From Kaistia granuli DSM 23481 (lineage in GTDB: Bacteria; Pseudomonadota; Alphaproteobacteria; Rhizobiales; Kaistiaceae): 64,000 nucleotides of DNA. Made by a program: the position numbers and the translations under genes. A model generated the notes under the pieces. It did no database searches. It saw only the letters and a list, made by a program, of their open reading frames with translations, and had not been told where the DNA came from. Below are positions 17,877 to 26,348 of this stretch, in pieces (positions within the stretch are counted from its first letter, which is position 1; every line of letters starts with the position of its first letter). The DNA lies in the NCBI RefSeq assembly GCF_000380505.1, contig NZ_AQYH01000004.1, forward strand, positions 1 through 64,000. The letters are read 5' to 3'.

Positions 17877-19412
17877 ATGCCCATGCCCCCGACACCGTCC
17901 GGCTCGCGCCTCGTCGCCCTCGCCGCCGTCTGTCTCTCTTCGTTGATGTTCGGGCTGGAGATCTCCAGCGTTCCGGCGATCCTGCCAACGCTGGAAAAGG
18001 TGCTGGGCGCCGATTTCGTCCAGCTGCAATGGATCATGAACGCCTACACGATCGCCGTGACCACCGTGCTGATGGCGACCGGCACGCTCGCCGATCGCTA
18101 TGGCCGCAAGCGCATCTTCCTGATCGGCATTGTCGCGTTCGGCGTCGCCTCGCTGATCTGCGGGCTGACGGAAAGTGTGTCGGTGCTGATCGCCGCCCGC
18201 TTCGCGCAGGGCCTGAGCGGCGGCGTGATGCTGATCTGTCAGGTCGCGGTGCTGTCGCACCAGTTCCAGGAGGGCCGCGCGCGCGGTCTCGCCTTCAGCG
18301 CCTGGGGTATCATCTTCGGCATCGGTCTCGGTTTCGGCCCGATCGTCGGCGGCGCGATCGTCGCCGTCTGGAGCTGGGAGTGGGTGTTCCTGATCCACGG
18401 CGCGCTGAGCCTGGTCACCTGGCTGCTCGCGCTCGGCGGCGTCGAGGAATCGCGCGATCCGGACGCCACCCATCTCGATGTTCCGGGCATCGTCACCTTG
18501 TCGCTGGCCGTGTTCGGCCTCGCCTATTTCATCACCCAGGGGCCGGATCTCGGCTTTGCAAGACCGACCGCGCTCGTCATTCTCGGCCTGACCGCGGCGA
18601 GCTTCGTCGCCTTTCTCGTCGCCGAGAAGCTCAGCCCGCGGCCGATGTTCGATTTCACCGTGTTCCGGATCCGCCCCTTCTCCGGCGCGGTGATCGGTTC
18701 GGCCGCCATGAACATCAGCTTCTGGCCATTCATGATCTACCTGCCGATCTGGTTCCAGGCCGGCCTCGGCTATGACAGCGTCGCCGCCGGATTGGCGCTT
18801 CTCGCCTATACGCTGCCGACCCTCGCCGTGCCGCCGTTCGCCGAGCGGCTGTCGCTGCGCTACCGGCCCGGCCTCGTCATCCCGGCCGGCCTCGGCCTGA
18901 TCGGGCTCGGCTTCTTCGCGATGATGCTCGGCAGCGGCGCCGAGAATGCCAGCTGGCTGACGATGCTGCCTGGCTGCGTCCTCGCCGGCATCGGCCTCGG
19001 CTTCACCAACACGCCCGTCACCAATACGACGACGGCGGCCGTCTCCGCCAATCGGGCCGGCATGGCCTCCGGCATCGACATGAGCGCCCGCATGATCTCG
19101 CTCGCCATCAACATCGCGCTGATGGGGTTCCTGCTCGTCGAAGGCGTGCGCGCCTCACTGCAGGCTGCGCTGCCGGGCATCGCCGACGCGGAGCGGATGC
19201 GGCGCCTCGCCCAGCAGGTCGCGTCGGGCGCCGGCGTGCCTCCCGGTGAAGGCATTTCGGATGCCGTCGTCCACCAGGCGCTTGTCGACGGCTTCGGCTG
19301 GATCCTGCTCTATGGCGGCATCGGCGTCTGGCTGCTCGCCGCGGCGAGCTATTGGGTCTTCGGGCGCAAGGCGAGCGCCCCGGCCTGCCCGGCGCATCCA
19401 GCAGTGCTCTAG
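17877..19412 (+). CDS. MFS transporter, DHA2 (EmrB/QacA-like) family
   Basis: Inner-membrane transporter of 511 residues with about 14 predicted helices, the number typical of DHA2 drug:proton antiporters. The motif-A-like loop GTLADRYGRKRIFLIG lies between helices 2 and 3. GFGPIVGG in helix 5 resembles antiporter motif C. It likely exports toxic or signalling small molecules. It is divergently paired with a LysR gene. Two ATGs (17877 and 17883) are possible; neither has a strong ribosome-binding site. Confidence 0.9.
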   Translation: MPMPPTPSGSRLVALAAVCLSSLMFGLEISSVPAILPTLEKVLGADFVQLQWIMNAYTIAVTTVLMATGTLADRYGRKRIFLIGIVAFGVASLICGLTESVSVLIAARFAQGLSGGVMLICQVAVLSHQFQEGRARGLAFSAWGIIFGIGLGFGPIVGGAIVAVWSWEWVFLIHGALSLVTWLLALGGVEESRDPDATHLDVPGIVTLSLAVFGLAYFITQGPDLGFARPTALVILGLTAASFVAFLVAEKLSPRPMFDFTVFRIRPFSGAVIGSAAMNISFWPFMIYLPIWFQAGLGYDSVAAGLALLAYTLPTLAVPPFAERLSLRYRPGLVIPAGLGLIGLGFFAMMLGSGAENASWLTMLPGCVLAGIGLGFTNTPVTNTTTAAVSANRAGMASGIDMSARMISLAINIALMGFLLVEGVRASLQAALPGIADAERMRRLAQQVASGAGVPPGEGISDAVVHQALVDGFGWILLYGGIGVWLLAAASYWVFGRKASAPACPAHPAVL

Positions 19413-19426
19413 GGCAAGCTGGTCAT

Positions 19427-19452
19427 CCGGTGAGGGCGTGGATCCTCACCGG
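19427..19452. terminator. Hairpin between converging MFS and SDR genes
   Basis: CCGGTGAGG and CCTCACCGG form a perfect 9-bp stem around an 8-base loop, 14 bases after the MFS stop and 19 bases before the convergent SDR stop. No T tract follows on either strand, so it is a probable rather than classical bidirectional terminator. Confidence 0.5.
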
Positions 19453-19471
19453 CCGCCCTCGGCCTTCTCGC

Positions 19472-20311
19472 TCAGTACGGCGTCTCGCCGGCGTCGGCGT
19501 TGACGGCCTGGCCGCGCACCAGCATGGCATCGTCACCGAGCAGGAAGGAGGTCAACCTGGCCACCTCGACCGGCTGGATGTGACGCACGAGCTGCGCCGC
19601 CACCATCTTGTCGAAGATCTCGGGCGCCGGCTCGGCGGTGAACTCCGAATAGGCTTCCGACACTTCCTTCAGCATCGGCGTCGCGACGCCGCCCGGGCAG
19701 ACGCAGTTGACGTTGATGTCATAGGCGGCCAGCGCTTCCGACAGCATGCGCGTCATCGAGATCATGCCGGCCTTGGAGGCGCTGTAGGCGAGTGACTCGA
19801 CATGGCCCTTCTTGCCGGATTCCGAGGCGATCGAGACGATGGCGCCGGGGATCGAATGCTCGATCATGTGGGCGGCCACCAGCCGCGACACGTCATAGGC
19901 GCCGAACAGGTTGATCTCGAACTGCCTCTGCCAGTCGGAGCGCGAGATCGACATCGGATCGGCATGCAGCACGATGGCGGCGGAATTGACGAGGCCGTCG
20001 ACGCGGCCGAGCAACTCGATCGATTTTGCCACACCGGCCGCTACCGCCGCCTCGGAGGCGACGTCCATGACGACGCCGAAGCAGCCACCGGCGGCGCCGC
20101 CCAGCGCTTCTACCGTTTCGTCGACGCTCTCTTGCTTCAGATCGGCGATGACGACCCGCGCCTCCTGGGCGATCAGGAGCTCCGCGATCGAGCGTCCGAT
20201 GCCGCCCGTACCTCCGGTGACGAGGAAGCCCTTGCCGGCATGGACGGGGAAGGCGCGGCTCTTGCGGATCGGCAGCGGCCTGTCCGGGCGGCGGGTCTCG
20301 TATTTCGACAT
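19472..20311 (-). CDS. SDR-family oxidoreductase
   Basis: SDR of 279 residues with TGGTGGIG at 32-39, NSAA at 109-112 in place of NNAG, Ser153 or Ser150, and Tyr166/Lys170 in YSASK. The N-terminus has an extra arginine-rich stretch of about 25 residues before the Rossmann fold. GAAGGAA upstream supports the start at 20311. It is alone on its strand, convergent to the MFS gene and divergent from the nucleoside transporter operon. The substrate is unknown. Confidence 0.88.
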   Translation of the reverse strand: MSKYETRRPDRPLPIRKSRAFPVHAGKGFLVTGGTGGIGRSIAELLIAQEARVVIADLKQESVDETVEALGGAAGGCFGVVMDVASEAAVAAGVAKSIELLGRVDGLVNSAAIVLHADPMSISRSDWQRQFEINLFGAYDVSRLVAAHMIEHSIPGAIVSIASESGKKGHVESLAYSASKAGMISMTRMLSEALAAYDINVNCVCPGGVATPMLKEVSEAYSEFTAEPAPEIFDKMVAAQLVRHIQPVEVARLTSFLLGDDAMLVRGQAVNADAGETPY

Positions 20312-20487
20312 CGGGGTTCCTTCGCCGGCTCGTGCCGGTCCTTCCAGATCGCGGGGCGCGGGGTAGGGCGATCGGGGGGATATCGCCTGCGCGCAGAATA
20401 GGCGGGATCGATAGGCGGTCAATCGCAGTTGTGGCGTCATCCCTGAGTCGATATCTTCCGGCCATTCAACATTGCAGGAGATTGCAG

Positions 20488-21501
20488 ATGAGGCTTCGGG
20501 GTCTTTTGGCTGGCGCGGCTGCGCTGATGGCGGTGTCGGCGGCCGAGGCTCAGGACGCGAAGCCGCTGATCGTCTTCGTCTCGCCCAATCCGGTCGGCGT
20601 GAACGACTTCCTCAAGCTCGCCAAGGCGGGCACGGAAAAGGCGGCGGAAGCCGTCGGCGCCACCGCCAAGGTCTATGAGAGCACGGATCCGACGACCATC
20701 CGTCAGAATCTCGACGCCGCCGCCAAGGAAGGCGCCAAGGTGGTGATCGCCGTCGGCTTCGAGTTCAACGACGTGCTGCCGGAAGTCGCCAAGTCCTATC
20801 CCGACACCAAGTTCCTGCTCGTCGACAGCTGCCCGCAGACGCCGGGCCCGAACGTCCATTGCTCGGTGTTCCGCGAATATGAGGCGAGCTTCCTCGCCGG
20901 CGCCGAGGCGGCGCTGACCAGCGAGACCGGCAAGGTGGGTGCCATTGGCGCGCTCGATATCCCCTTCATCCATCGCTACACGGATCCCTTCGCCGAGGGC
21001 GCCAAGCATGTGAAGCCGGAGATCGAGATCGCCCCGACGCTCTGGATCGGCGGTAACAATCCGTTCTCCGATCCGGCCCGCGGCCAGCAGCGCGCCAGCA
21101 TCATGGTCTCGGACAACACCGATCGCATCATGGCAGGCGGCGCCGGCTCGAATGGCGGCATCTTCAAGGCGATGGAAGACCTGCCGGGCGCGGCGGCCTT
21201 CGGTGTCGACAGCAACCAGTGCCCGCAGGCGCCGGGCCTCGTCATGGACAATGTCCAGAAGCGCACCGACATTGTCATCGAGAAGGGCGTCGCCGGCCTG
21301 TTCAAGGGCGACCAGCCGGCCTTCGCTACCTACGGCCTCGCCGAGGGCGGCATGACGCTGACCAGCCTGGAGCCGGGCCTCGAGGAATCGGGCTGCCTGA
21401 TCGTCAAGTTCCCGGACGTCATCGCCAAGGTGAAGGCGCTGCGCGACGAGGTCGTAGCCGGAACGGTGAAGGTCGCCGATCCGATGCAGCTCGCCAAGTA
21501 A
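20488..21501 (+). CDS. BMP-family ABC transporter substrate-binding protein
   Basis: Periplasmic binding protein of 337 residues with a signal peptide (LLAGAAALMAVSAAEA, then QDAKPL). It lacks a lipobox cysteine, unlike many PnrA lipoproteins. The Bmp fold is recognised from KEGAKVVIAVGFEFND, YPDTKFLLVDS and YEASFLAGAEAAL. Family members bind purine nucleosides or related compounds. AGGAG upstream supports the start. The following genes encode the double ATPase, two permeases and a nucleoside hydrolase, so nucleosides are the most likely ligand. Confidence 0.92.
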   Translation: MRLRGLLAGAAALMAVSAAEAQDAKPLIVFVSPNPVGVNDFLKLAKAGTEKAAEAVGATAKVYESTDPTTIRQNLDAAAKEGAKVVIAVGFEFNDVLPEVAKSYPDTKFLLVDSCPQTPGPNVHCSVFREYEASFLAGAEAALTSETGKVGAIGALDIPFIHRYTDPFAEGAKHVKPEIEIAPTLWIGGNNPFSDPARGQQRASIMVSDNTDRIMAGGAGSNGGIFKAMEDLPGAAAFGVDSNQCPQAPGLVMDNVQKRTDIVIEKGVAGLFKGDQPAFATYGLAEGGMTLTSLEPGLEESGCLIVKFPDVIAKVKALRDEVVAGTVKVADPMQLAK

Positions 21502-21515
21502 CGGTCGTTGTCGTT

Positions 21516-21550
21516 GAAGGGTCGCGCGGATCCGCCGCGCGATCCCCTTC
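21516..21550 (+). promoter_or_regulatory. Strong intercistronic hairpin after the binding-protein gene
   Basis: CGCGCG at 21523-21528 pairs with CGCGCG at 21536-21541 around a 7-base loop. The stem extends outward through GAAGGG and CCCCTTC with a bulge. It lies 15 bases after the binding-protein stop in a 173-bp gap that holds no gene before the ATPase. No T tract follows. Such hairpins between a binding-protein gene and its transporter genes often protect upstream mRNA or attenuate downstream transcription. Confidence 0.5.
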
Positions 21551-21674
21551 CGATCCGGGCTTGACCGGATTGGCATTCGGACCGATAGGCTCCGCCCGAT
21601 TGTGCCCGCGCTCGGCGGGGCGAGTGGCGTTTCCGCAGCCGGAGCGCGATTTCCAAAAAAAGATCGAAGCTGGG

Positions 21675-23216
21675 ATGACGATCGAGCTAGAAGCCACCGG
21701 CATCGTCAAGCGCTACGGGCCGCTCGTCGCCAATGACCATGTCGACCTCTCCGTCCTGCGCGGCGAGGTCCACGCCGTGATGGGCGAGAACGGCGCCGGC
21801 AAGTCGACGCTGATGTCGATCCTCTACGGCATGCAGCAGCCGGACGCCGGCCGTATCGTGCTGCGCGGCGCCGAGATGCACTACCGTTCGGCGCTGGATG
21901 CCATTGGCGCCGGCATGGGCATGGTCCATCAGGCATTCAAGCTGTTCAATTCGCTGACGGTCTGGGAAAATGTCGTCTATGGCATGGAGCCGACCCGCTT
22001 CGGCTTCATCGATCGGCGCGAGGCGGCGCGGCGCGTCGCGGCTCTGGCCGAACGCTATCGCCTGCAGGTCGACCCCAACGCCGTCGTCGGGCGCCTGTCG
22101 GTCGGCGTGCGCCAGCGCGTCGAAATCCTGAAGGCACTCTATCGCGACGCCCGGGTGCTGATCCTCGACGAGCCGACCGCCGTGCTGACGCCGCAGGAGC
22201 GTGACGGCCTGTTCGACATCATCCGTTACCTGACCGCCGACGACCGAACCATTTTGTTCGTCACCCACAAGCTGCATGAGGTGATGGCGATCACCGACCG
22301 CGTCACCGTGCTGCGCGATAGCAAGGTCGTGGACCGCATGGTGACTTCAGAGACCTCGGCCCGCGAGATCATCCGCGCCATGACCGGCCGGGCGGTCAAT
22401 TTGACCGTCGAAAAGAGCCCCGCCAATCCTGGCGCGGTCGTGCTCGAGGCGCGAGGCCTGACGGTCGCCACCGATGGTGGCAAGCCGGTGGTCGATCGCG
22501 TCGATCTCGCTATCCGCGCGGGAGAAATCGTCGGCATCGCCGGCGTCGCCGGCAACGGCCAGACCGAGCTGATCGAGGCGCTGACCGGCCTGCGGATTTC
22601 CGATGGCGGCACGGTTTCGATCCACGGCACCGACGTCACGGCGCTTGATGTCGAGCGCCATCGCGACGCCGGCCTCGCCTATATCCCGGAAGATCGCGCC
22701 ACGACCGGCACGGCGCTCGCCGCCTCGGCCGCCGACAATCTCGCCATGGGTTTTCAGCGCAAGCCGCCGCTTTCGAACGGCAGCCTCCTCGACCGAAACG
22801 CGGTCACCTCGCATGCGAAGACGCTGATCGAGCGTTTCGGCGTCAAGATCGGCTCCGAACAGCTCGCCGTCGGCACGCTCTCGGGCGGTAATCTGCAGAA
22901 GGTGGTGGTCGCGCGCGAGCTGTCGCATCGGGCGCCGCTCTTGATCGCCGAGCAGCCGACGCGTGGCGTCGATGTCGGCGCCATCGAATTCATTCATGGC
23001 CAGCTGGTCGCCGAGCGTGATCGCGGCGGCGCCGTGCTGCTGGTGTCGGCCGAACTGACCGAGATCCTGGCGCTCGCCGATCGCGTGCTCGTCATGTTCG
23101 ACGGCCGCATCCTGGCCGAACTGCCCGCCGCCGAGGCCGACGAGGAAACGCTCGGCCTGCTGATGGCCGGCCGCGTCCGCGACGCGCATCTGACTGACGG
23201 AACGGAGGCCGCATGA
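21675..23216 (+). CDS. Nucleoside-type ABC transporter ATP-binding protein with two ATPase domains
   Basis: The protein has 513 residues with duplicated ABC domains, as in the RbsA/NupA (YufO) families. The first domain has GENGAGKST near 38-46, LSVGVRQRVEIL in the signature position and LILDEPTAVLTP. The second has a degenerate Walker A (GVAGNGQTE), LSGGNLQKVVVAREL and EQPTRGVDVG. Degeneracy of the second site is normal in this family. The start at 21675 precedes the conserved GIVKRYGPLVA segment, though its Shine-Dalgarno is weak. It powers the two permeases immediately downstream; its stop overlaps the next start by 4 bases. Confidence 0.92.
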   Translation: MTIELEATGIVKRYGPLVANDHVDLSVLRGEVHAVMGENGAGKSTLMSILYGMQQPDAGRIVLRGAEMHYRSALDAIGAGMGMVHQAFKLFNSLTVWENVVYGMEPTRFGFIDRREAARRVAALAERYRLQVDPNAVVGRLSVGVRQRVEILKALYRDARVLILDEPTAVLTPQERDGLFDIIRYLTADDRTILFVTHKLHEVMAITDRVTVLRDSKVVDRMVTSETSAREIIRAMTGRAVNLTVEKSPANPGAVVLEARGLTVATDGGKPVVDRVDLAIRAGEIVGIAGVAGNGQTELIEALTGLRISDGGTVSIHGTDVTALDVERHRDAGLAYIPEDRATTGTALAASAADNLAMGFQRKPPLSNGSLLDRNAVTSHAKTLIERFGVKIGSEQLAVGTLSGGNLQKVVVARELSHRAPLLIAEQPTRGVDVGAIEFIHGQLVAERDRGGAVLLVSAELTEILALADRVLVMFDGRILAELPAAEADEETLGLLMAGRVRDAHLTDGTEAA

Positions 23217-24241
23217 GCGAGCGTAGCGTGCGGACCACAAGGCTGCCGCAAATCCCGGCGGTGCCGCTGGCGATCGGGATCGGCATCCTCATTGGCGGAC
23301 TGCTGGTGCTCGCCTCGGGCGGCGATCCGATCGCCGCCTATCGCGAGATCCTGATCGGCGCGCTGGCACCGGCGAACTGGCCCAACACGCTGAACTGGGC
23401 CGTGCCGCTGGTCGGCATGACGCTGGTCGCGGCGCTGCCCTTGCGCGGCGGCATGGTCAATCTCGGCGGCGACGGCCAGCTCGTCATCGGCGGCCTCGTC
23501 GCGGCGCTGGCGGCACTCTATCTGCCGCTGCCTGGTCCGCTTTTGATCACAGCCAGCATCCTCTGCGCCATGATCGCCTCCGGCCTCTATGCCTCGCTCG
23601 CCGCCTGGGGCGAGACGCGATTCGGCATCCCGATGCTGATCTCGACGCTGCTCTTGTCCTATCCGGCGATCGGTGTTGCCTCCTATCTTGTCGGTTTCCC
23701 GCTGCGCGACATGGCGACCGGCCTCGCCCAGACCCGGATGATCCCGGACGCGGCTAGGCTTCCGGTGATTTCCGGCCCGCTCAATATCGGCCTGATCCTG
23801 ATGATCGTCGTCGCCATCGCCGTCGTCTTCTACGATCGCCGCACGGTCGGCGGCTACGAGTTGCGCATGCGCGGGCTCAACGCCAAGTTCGCCGGCTATG
23901 GCGGCGTTCGCTTGGCTTCGCAGCAGGTGCGGGTGATGTTCGCCAGCGGCGCAATCGCCGGCCTGGTCGGCGCCATCCTCGTGCTCGGCTCGCTCTATCG
24001 CTACCAGGATGGCGCGCTGCTGACGCCGGGCTACACCTGGTCCGGCCTGATGGCGGCGCTGCTCGCCGGCGGCGCCCCGCTCGGCGCCATCGCCGCCGGG
24101 CTGTTCTTCGCCGGGCTGCAGACGGGCGGCTTCGCCATGCAGCGAGAGACGGCGATCCCGCGCGTCCTCACCATGGTGTTGCAGGCCGTCATCATCCTCT
24201 TCCTCGCCATACGCCACGGCGTCGGGAGGAAGTCGTCATGA
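23213..24241 (+). CDS. Nucleoside-type ABC transporter permease
   Basis: BPD_transp_2-type inner-membrane permease of 342 residues with about nine hydrophobic helices, of the NupP/YufP kind. LNAKFAGYGGVR near 220 matches the conserved cytoplasmic loop (GxNxxAAxYAGI in relatives). It starts inside the stop of the ATPase gene (ATGA) and ends in the same kind of overlap with the next permease. It forms half of the channel. Confidence 0.9.
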   Translation: MSERSVRTTRLPQIPAVPLAIGIGILIGGLLVLASGGDPIAAYREILIGALAPANWPNTLNWAVPLVGMTLVAALPLRGGMVNLGGDGQLVIGGLVAALAALYLPLPGPLLITASILCAMIASGLYASLAAWGETRFGIPMLISTLLLSYPAIGVASYLVGFPLRDMATGLAQTRMIPDAARLPVISGPLNIGLILMIVVAIAVVFYDRRTVGGYELRMRGLNAKFAGYGGVRLASQQVRVMFASGAIAGLVGAILVLGSLYRYQDGALLTPGYTWSGLMAALLAGGAPLGAIAAGLFFAGLQTGGFAMQRETAIPRVLTMVLQAVIILFLAIRHGVGRKSS

Positions 24242-25167
24242 GCCTGATGAGCTTCATCACGCCGTCGCTGGTCAATTCCGCCGTCCAGTCGATCACGCCG
24301 ATCCTGCTGGCAGCGCTCGCCGGCACGCTTTGCGGCCGGGTCGGCGTCTTCAACATGGCGATGGAAGGCCAGCTGCTCGTCGGCGCCTTTGCCGCCGTCG
24401 TCGGCTCCTACGCCACCGGCAGCGCGCTTGGCGGCGTGCTGTTCGCCATTGTGTTCACCGTGCTGTTCTCGCTGATCCTCGCCTATGGCGCGACCTGGTT
24501 CAAAGGCGACCCCGTCGTCATCTGCATCGGCATGAACCTGCTCGCCTCCGGCCTGACGGCCTATCTGCTGCGGCAGATGTTCGGCGTTTCCGGCACGTTT
24601 TCCGACCCGGCCATTGTCGGGCTGAGCAAGATCCGCATCGACGCGATCAACACCATCCCCTGGATCGGCTGGATTTTTTCGCGGCAGACAGCGATCACCT
24701 GGCTCGCCTGGATCCTGACCGCCGCCGTGACCATCATGATGTTCCGCACGCCGGTGGGCCTGCGCCTGCGCGGCGTCGGCGAGGATGCGAGCGCCGCCGG
24801 CACGATGGGCATCGACGTGCTGCGCTACCGCGTGGCGACCGTCTTGTTCGCAGGCGGCCTGACCGGGCTTGGCGGCGCGCAGCTCTCGCTCGGCACCGTC
24901 AGCATCTTTTCCGAGGACATGAGCGCCGGCCGCGGCTGGATCGCCGTCGTCGCCGTCATGCTCGGCCGCAATCATCCGCTCTGGGCGGCACTCGCCTGCG
25001 TGCTGTTCGGCGTTGCCGACGCGCTCTCCGTCCGCCTGCAGAGTCAGGGCCTGCCCAACCAGCTGACCGACATCGTGCCCTATGTGGTGACGCTTCTCGC
25101 CCTGGCGCTCAGCCATCGCAAGCGGCTGAAGCGCCGCGCCGCCGAGACCCTTACCGCGCACGCCTGA
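24238..25167 (+). CDS. Nucleoside-type ABC transporter permease
   Basis: BPD_transp_2 permease of 309 residues of the NupQ/YufQ kind, with the early GRVGVFNMAMEGQLLVGA motif typical of this subfamily. LRGVGEDASAAGTMGIDV is the loop that contacts the ATPase. It overlaps the preceding gene by 4 bases and is followed after 29 bases by the nucleoside hydrolase gene. It forms the second half of the channel. Confidence 0.92.
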   Translation: MSLMSFITPSLVNSAVQSITPILLAALAGTLCGRVGVFNMAMEGQLLVGAFAAVVGSYATGSALGGVLFAIVFTVLFSLILAYGATWFKGDPVVICIGMNLLASGLTAYLLRQMFGVSGTFSDPAIVGLSKIRIDAINTIPWIGWIFSRQTAITWLAWILTAAVTIMMFRTPVGLRLRGVGEDASAAGTMGIDVLRYRVATVLFAGGLTGLGGAQLSLGTVSIFSEDMSAGRGWIAVVAVMLGRNHPLWAALACVLFGVADALSVRLQSQGLPNQLTDIVPYVVTLLALALSHRKRLKRRAAETLTAHA

Positions 25168-25196
25168 GGCGTGCCCCTGCAATCAAGGACCCCGCC

Positions 25197-26150
25197 ATGA
25201 CCGAAACCTGCCGCATGATCCTCGACGTCGACACCGGCGTCGACGACGCCATGGCGATCTTCTACGCAGTGCGTCGCCCGGGTATTAAGCTCGAGGCGCT
25301 GACCACCACCTTCGGCAACACCGACACGGTGATCGCGACCGAGAACACGCTGAAGATCCTGGAACTGCTCGGGCGTCCCGAGATCCCGGTGGCCCAGGGC
25401 GTCGCCCGCTCGCTGATCCGCCCCTACCAGCGCATGGCCGATCATATCCATGGCTCCAACGCGCTCGGCGATGTCGAATTGCCGAAGCCGAAGATCAAGG
25501 CTGTCGACGAGCACGCCGCCGATCTGATGATCCGCCTCATCAGGGAGAACCCCGGCGAGATCACGCTCTGCCCGGTCGGCCCGATCACCAATGTCGCGCT
25601 CGCCATCACCAAGGCGCCGGAGATCGCCAAGCTGGTGAAGCAGATCGTCGTGATGGGCTCGACCGTCCTGCATCCGGGCATTCATGGGCCGATCGCGCCG
25701 ATGGTCGATGCCAATTTCGCCAATGATCCGGAAGCGGCCCACATCGTCCTGCAGGCCGGCGCCAACGTGACGCTGGTCGGCATGGACGTGACCATGACGA
25801 CCCTGCTCTCGACCGCCATGATGGCCGAGATTTCGCGCGAGGGCGATCACGCCGCGCAGACGCTGATGCAGATCACCCAGTTCTACGTCGACGCCTACAA
25901 GACGATGTATCCGGGCATCCAGGGCTGCGGCCTGCACGATCCGCTCGCCGTCGCCGTCGCCGAGGATCCGACTTTGGTCGGCCTGGAGCGGATGTATGTC
26001 GATATCGAGCTGCATGGCGAACTGACACGCGGCTCGACGGTTGCCGACCGCCGCCGCACGGCGATCCCGTTCCACAACGCCAATGTCGCCATGACCGTCG
26101 ACCGCCCCCGCTTCGAGGCCGACTTTATGGCGCTGATGAAGGGTCGCTGA
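25197..26150 (+). CDS. Nucleoside hydrolase (inosine/uridine-preferring family)
   Basis: The 317-residue enzyme cleaves the N-glycosidic bond of nucleosides to give a base plus ribose. The calcium-binding signature DVDTGVDDAMAI lies at residues 10-21, with PVGPITNVALA in the middle and HDPLAV near 245 supplying a further metal ligand. AAGGA upstream supports the ATG at 25197; the longer open frame upstream is a shadow of the permease gene. No signal peptide is seen, so it is cytoplasmic and acts on nucleosides delivered by the ABC transporter of the same operon. Confidence 0.94.
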   Translation: MTETCRMILDVDTGVDDAMAIFYAVRRPGIKLEALTTTFGNTDTVIATENTLKILELLGRPEIPVAQGVARSLIRPYQRMADHIHGSNALGDVELPKPKIKAVDEHAADLMIRLIRENPGEITLCPVGPITNVALAITKAPEIAKLVKQIVVMGSTVLHPGIHGPIAPMVDANFANDPEAAHIVLQAGANVTLVGMDVTMTTLLSTAMMAEISREGDHAAQTLMQITQFYVDAYKTMYPGIQGCGLHDPLAVAVAEDPTLVGLERMYVDIELHGELTRGSTVADRRRTAIPFHNANVAMTVDRPRFEADFMALMKGR

Positions 26151-26348
26151 GGCCGTTTGCTGACCCCAGGCAACGCGATTTCGGAACCCTTTCGGGCTTC
26201 GTGTTGCGAACCAGATTGAACAGAAGACCGGGAGCCCTATTGTAGACCGGTGTCGCCGGCAGCAATTCTCCCGCTCTTCTGATCTTTCGGGCGCAGAGTT
26301 CGCTCTCGTTTCCGTCGCAGGAACCGCAACAATTCGGAGGCGCCGAGA

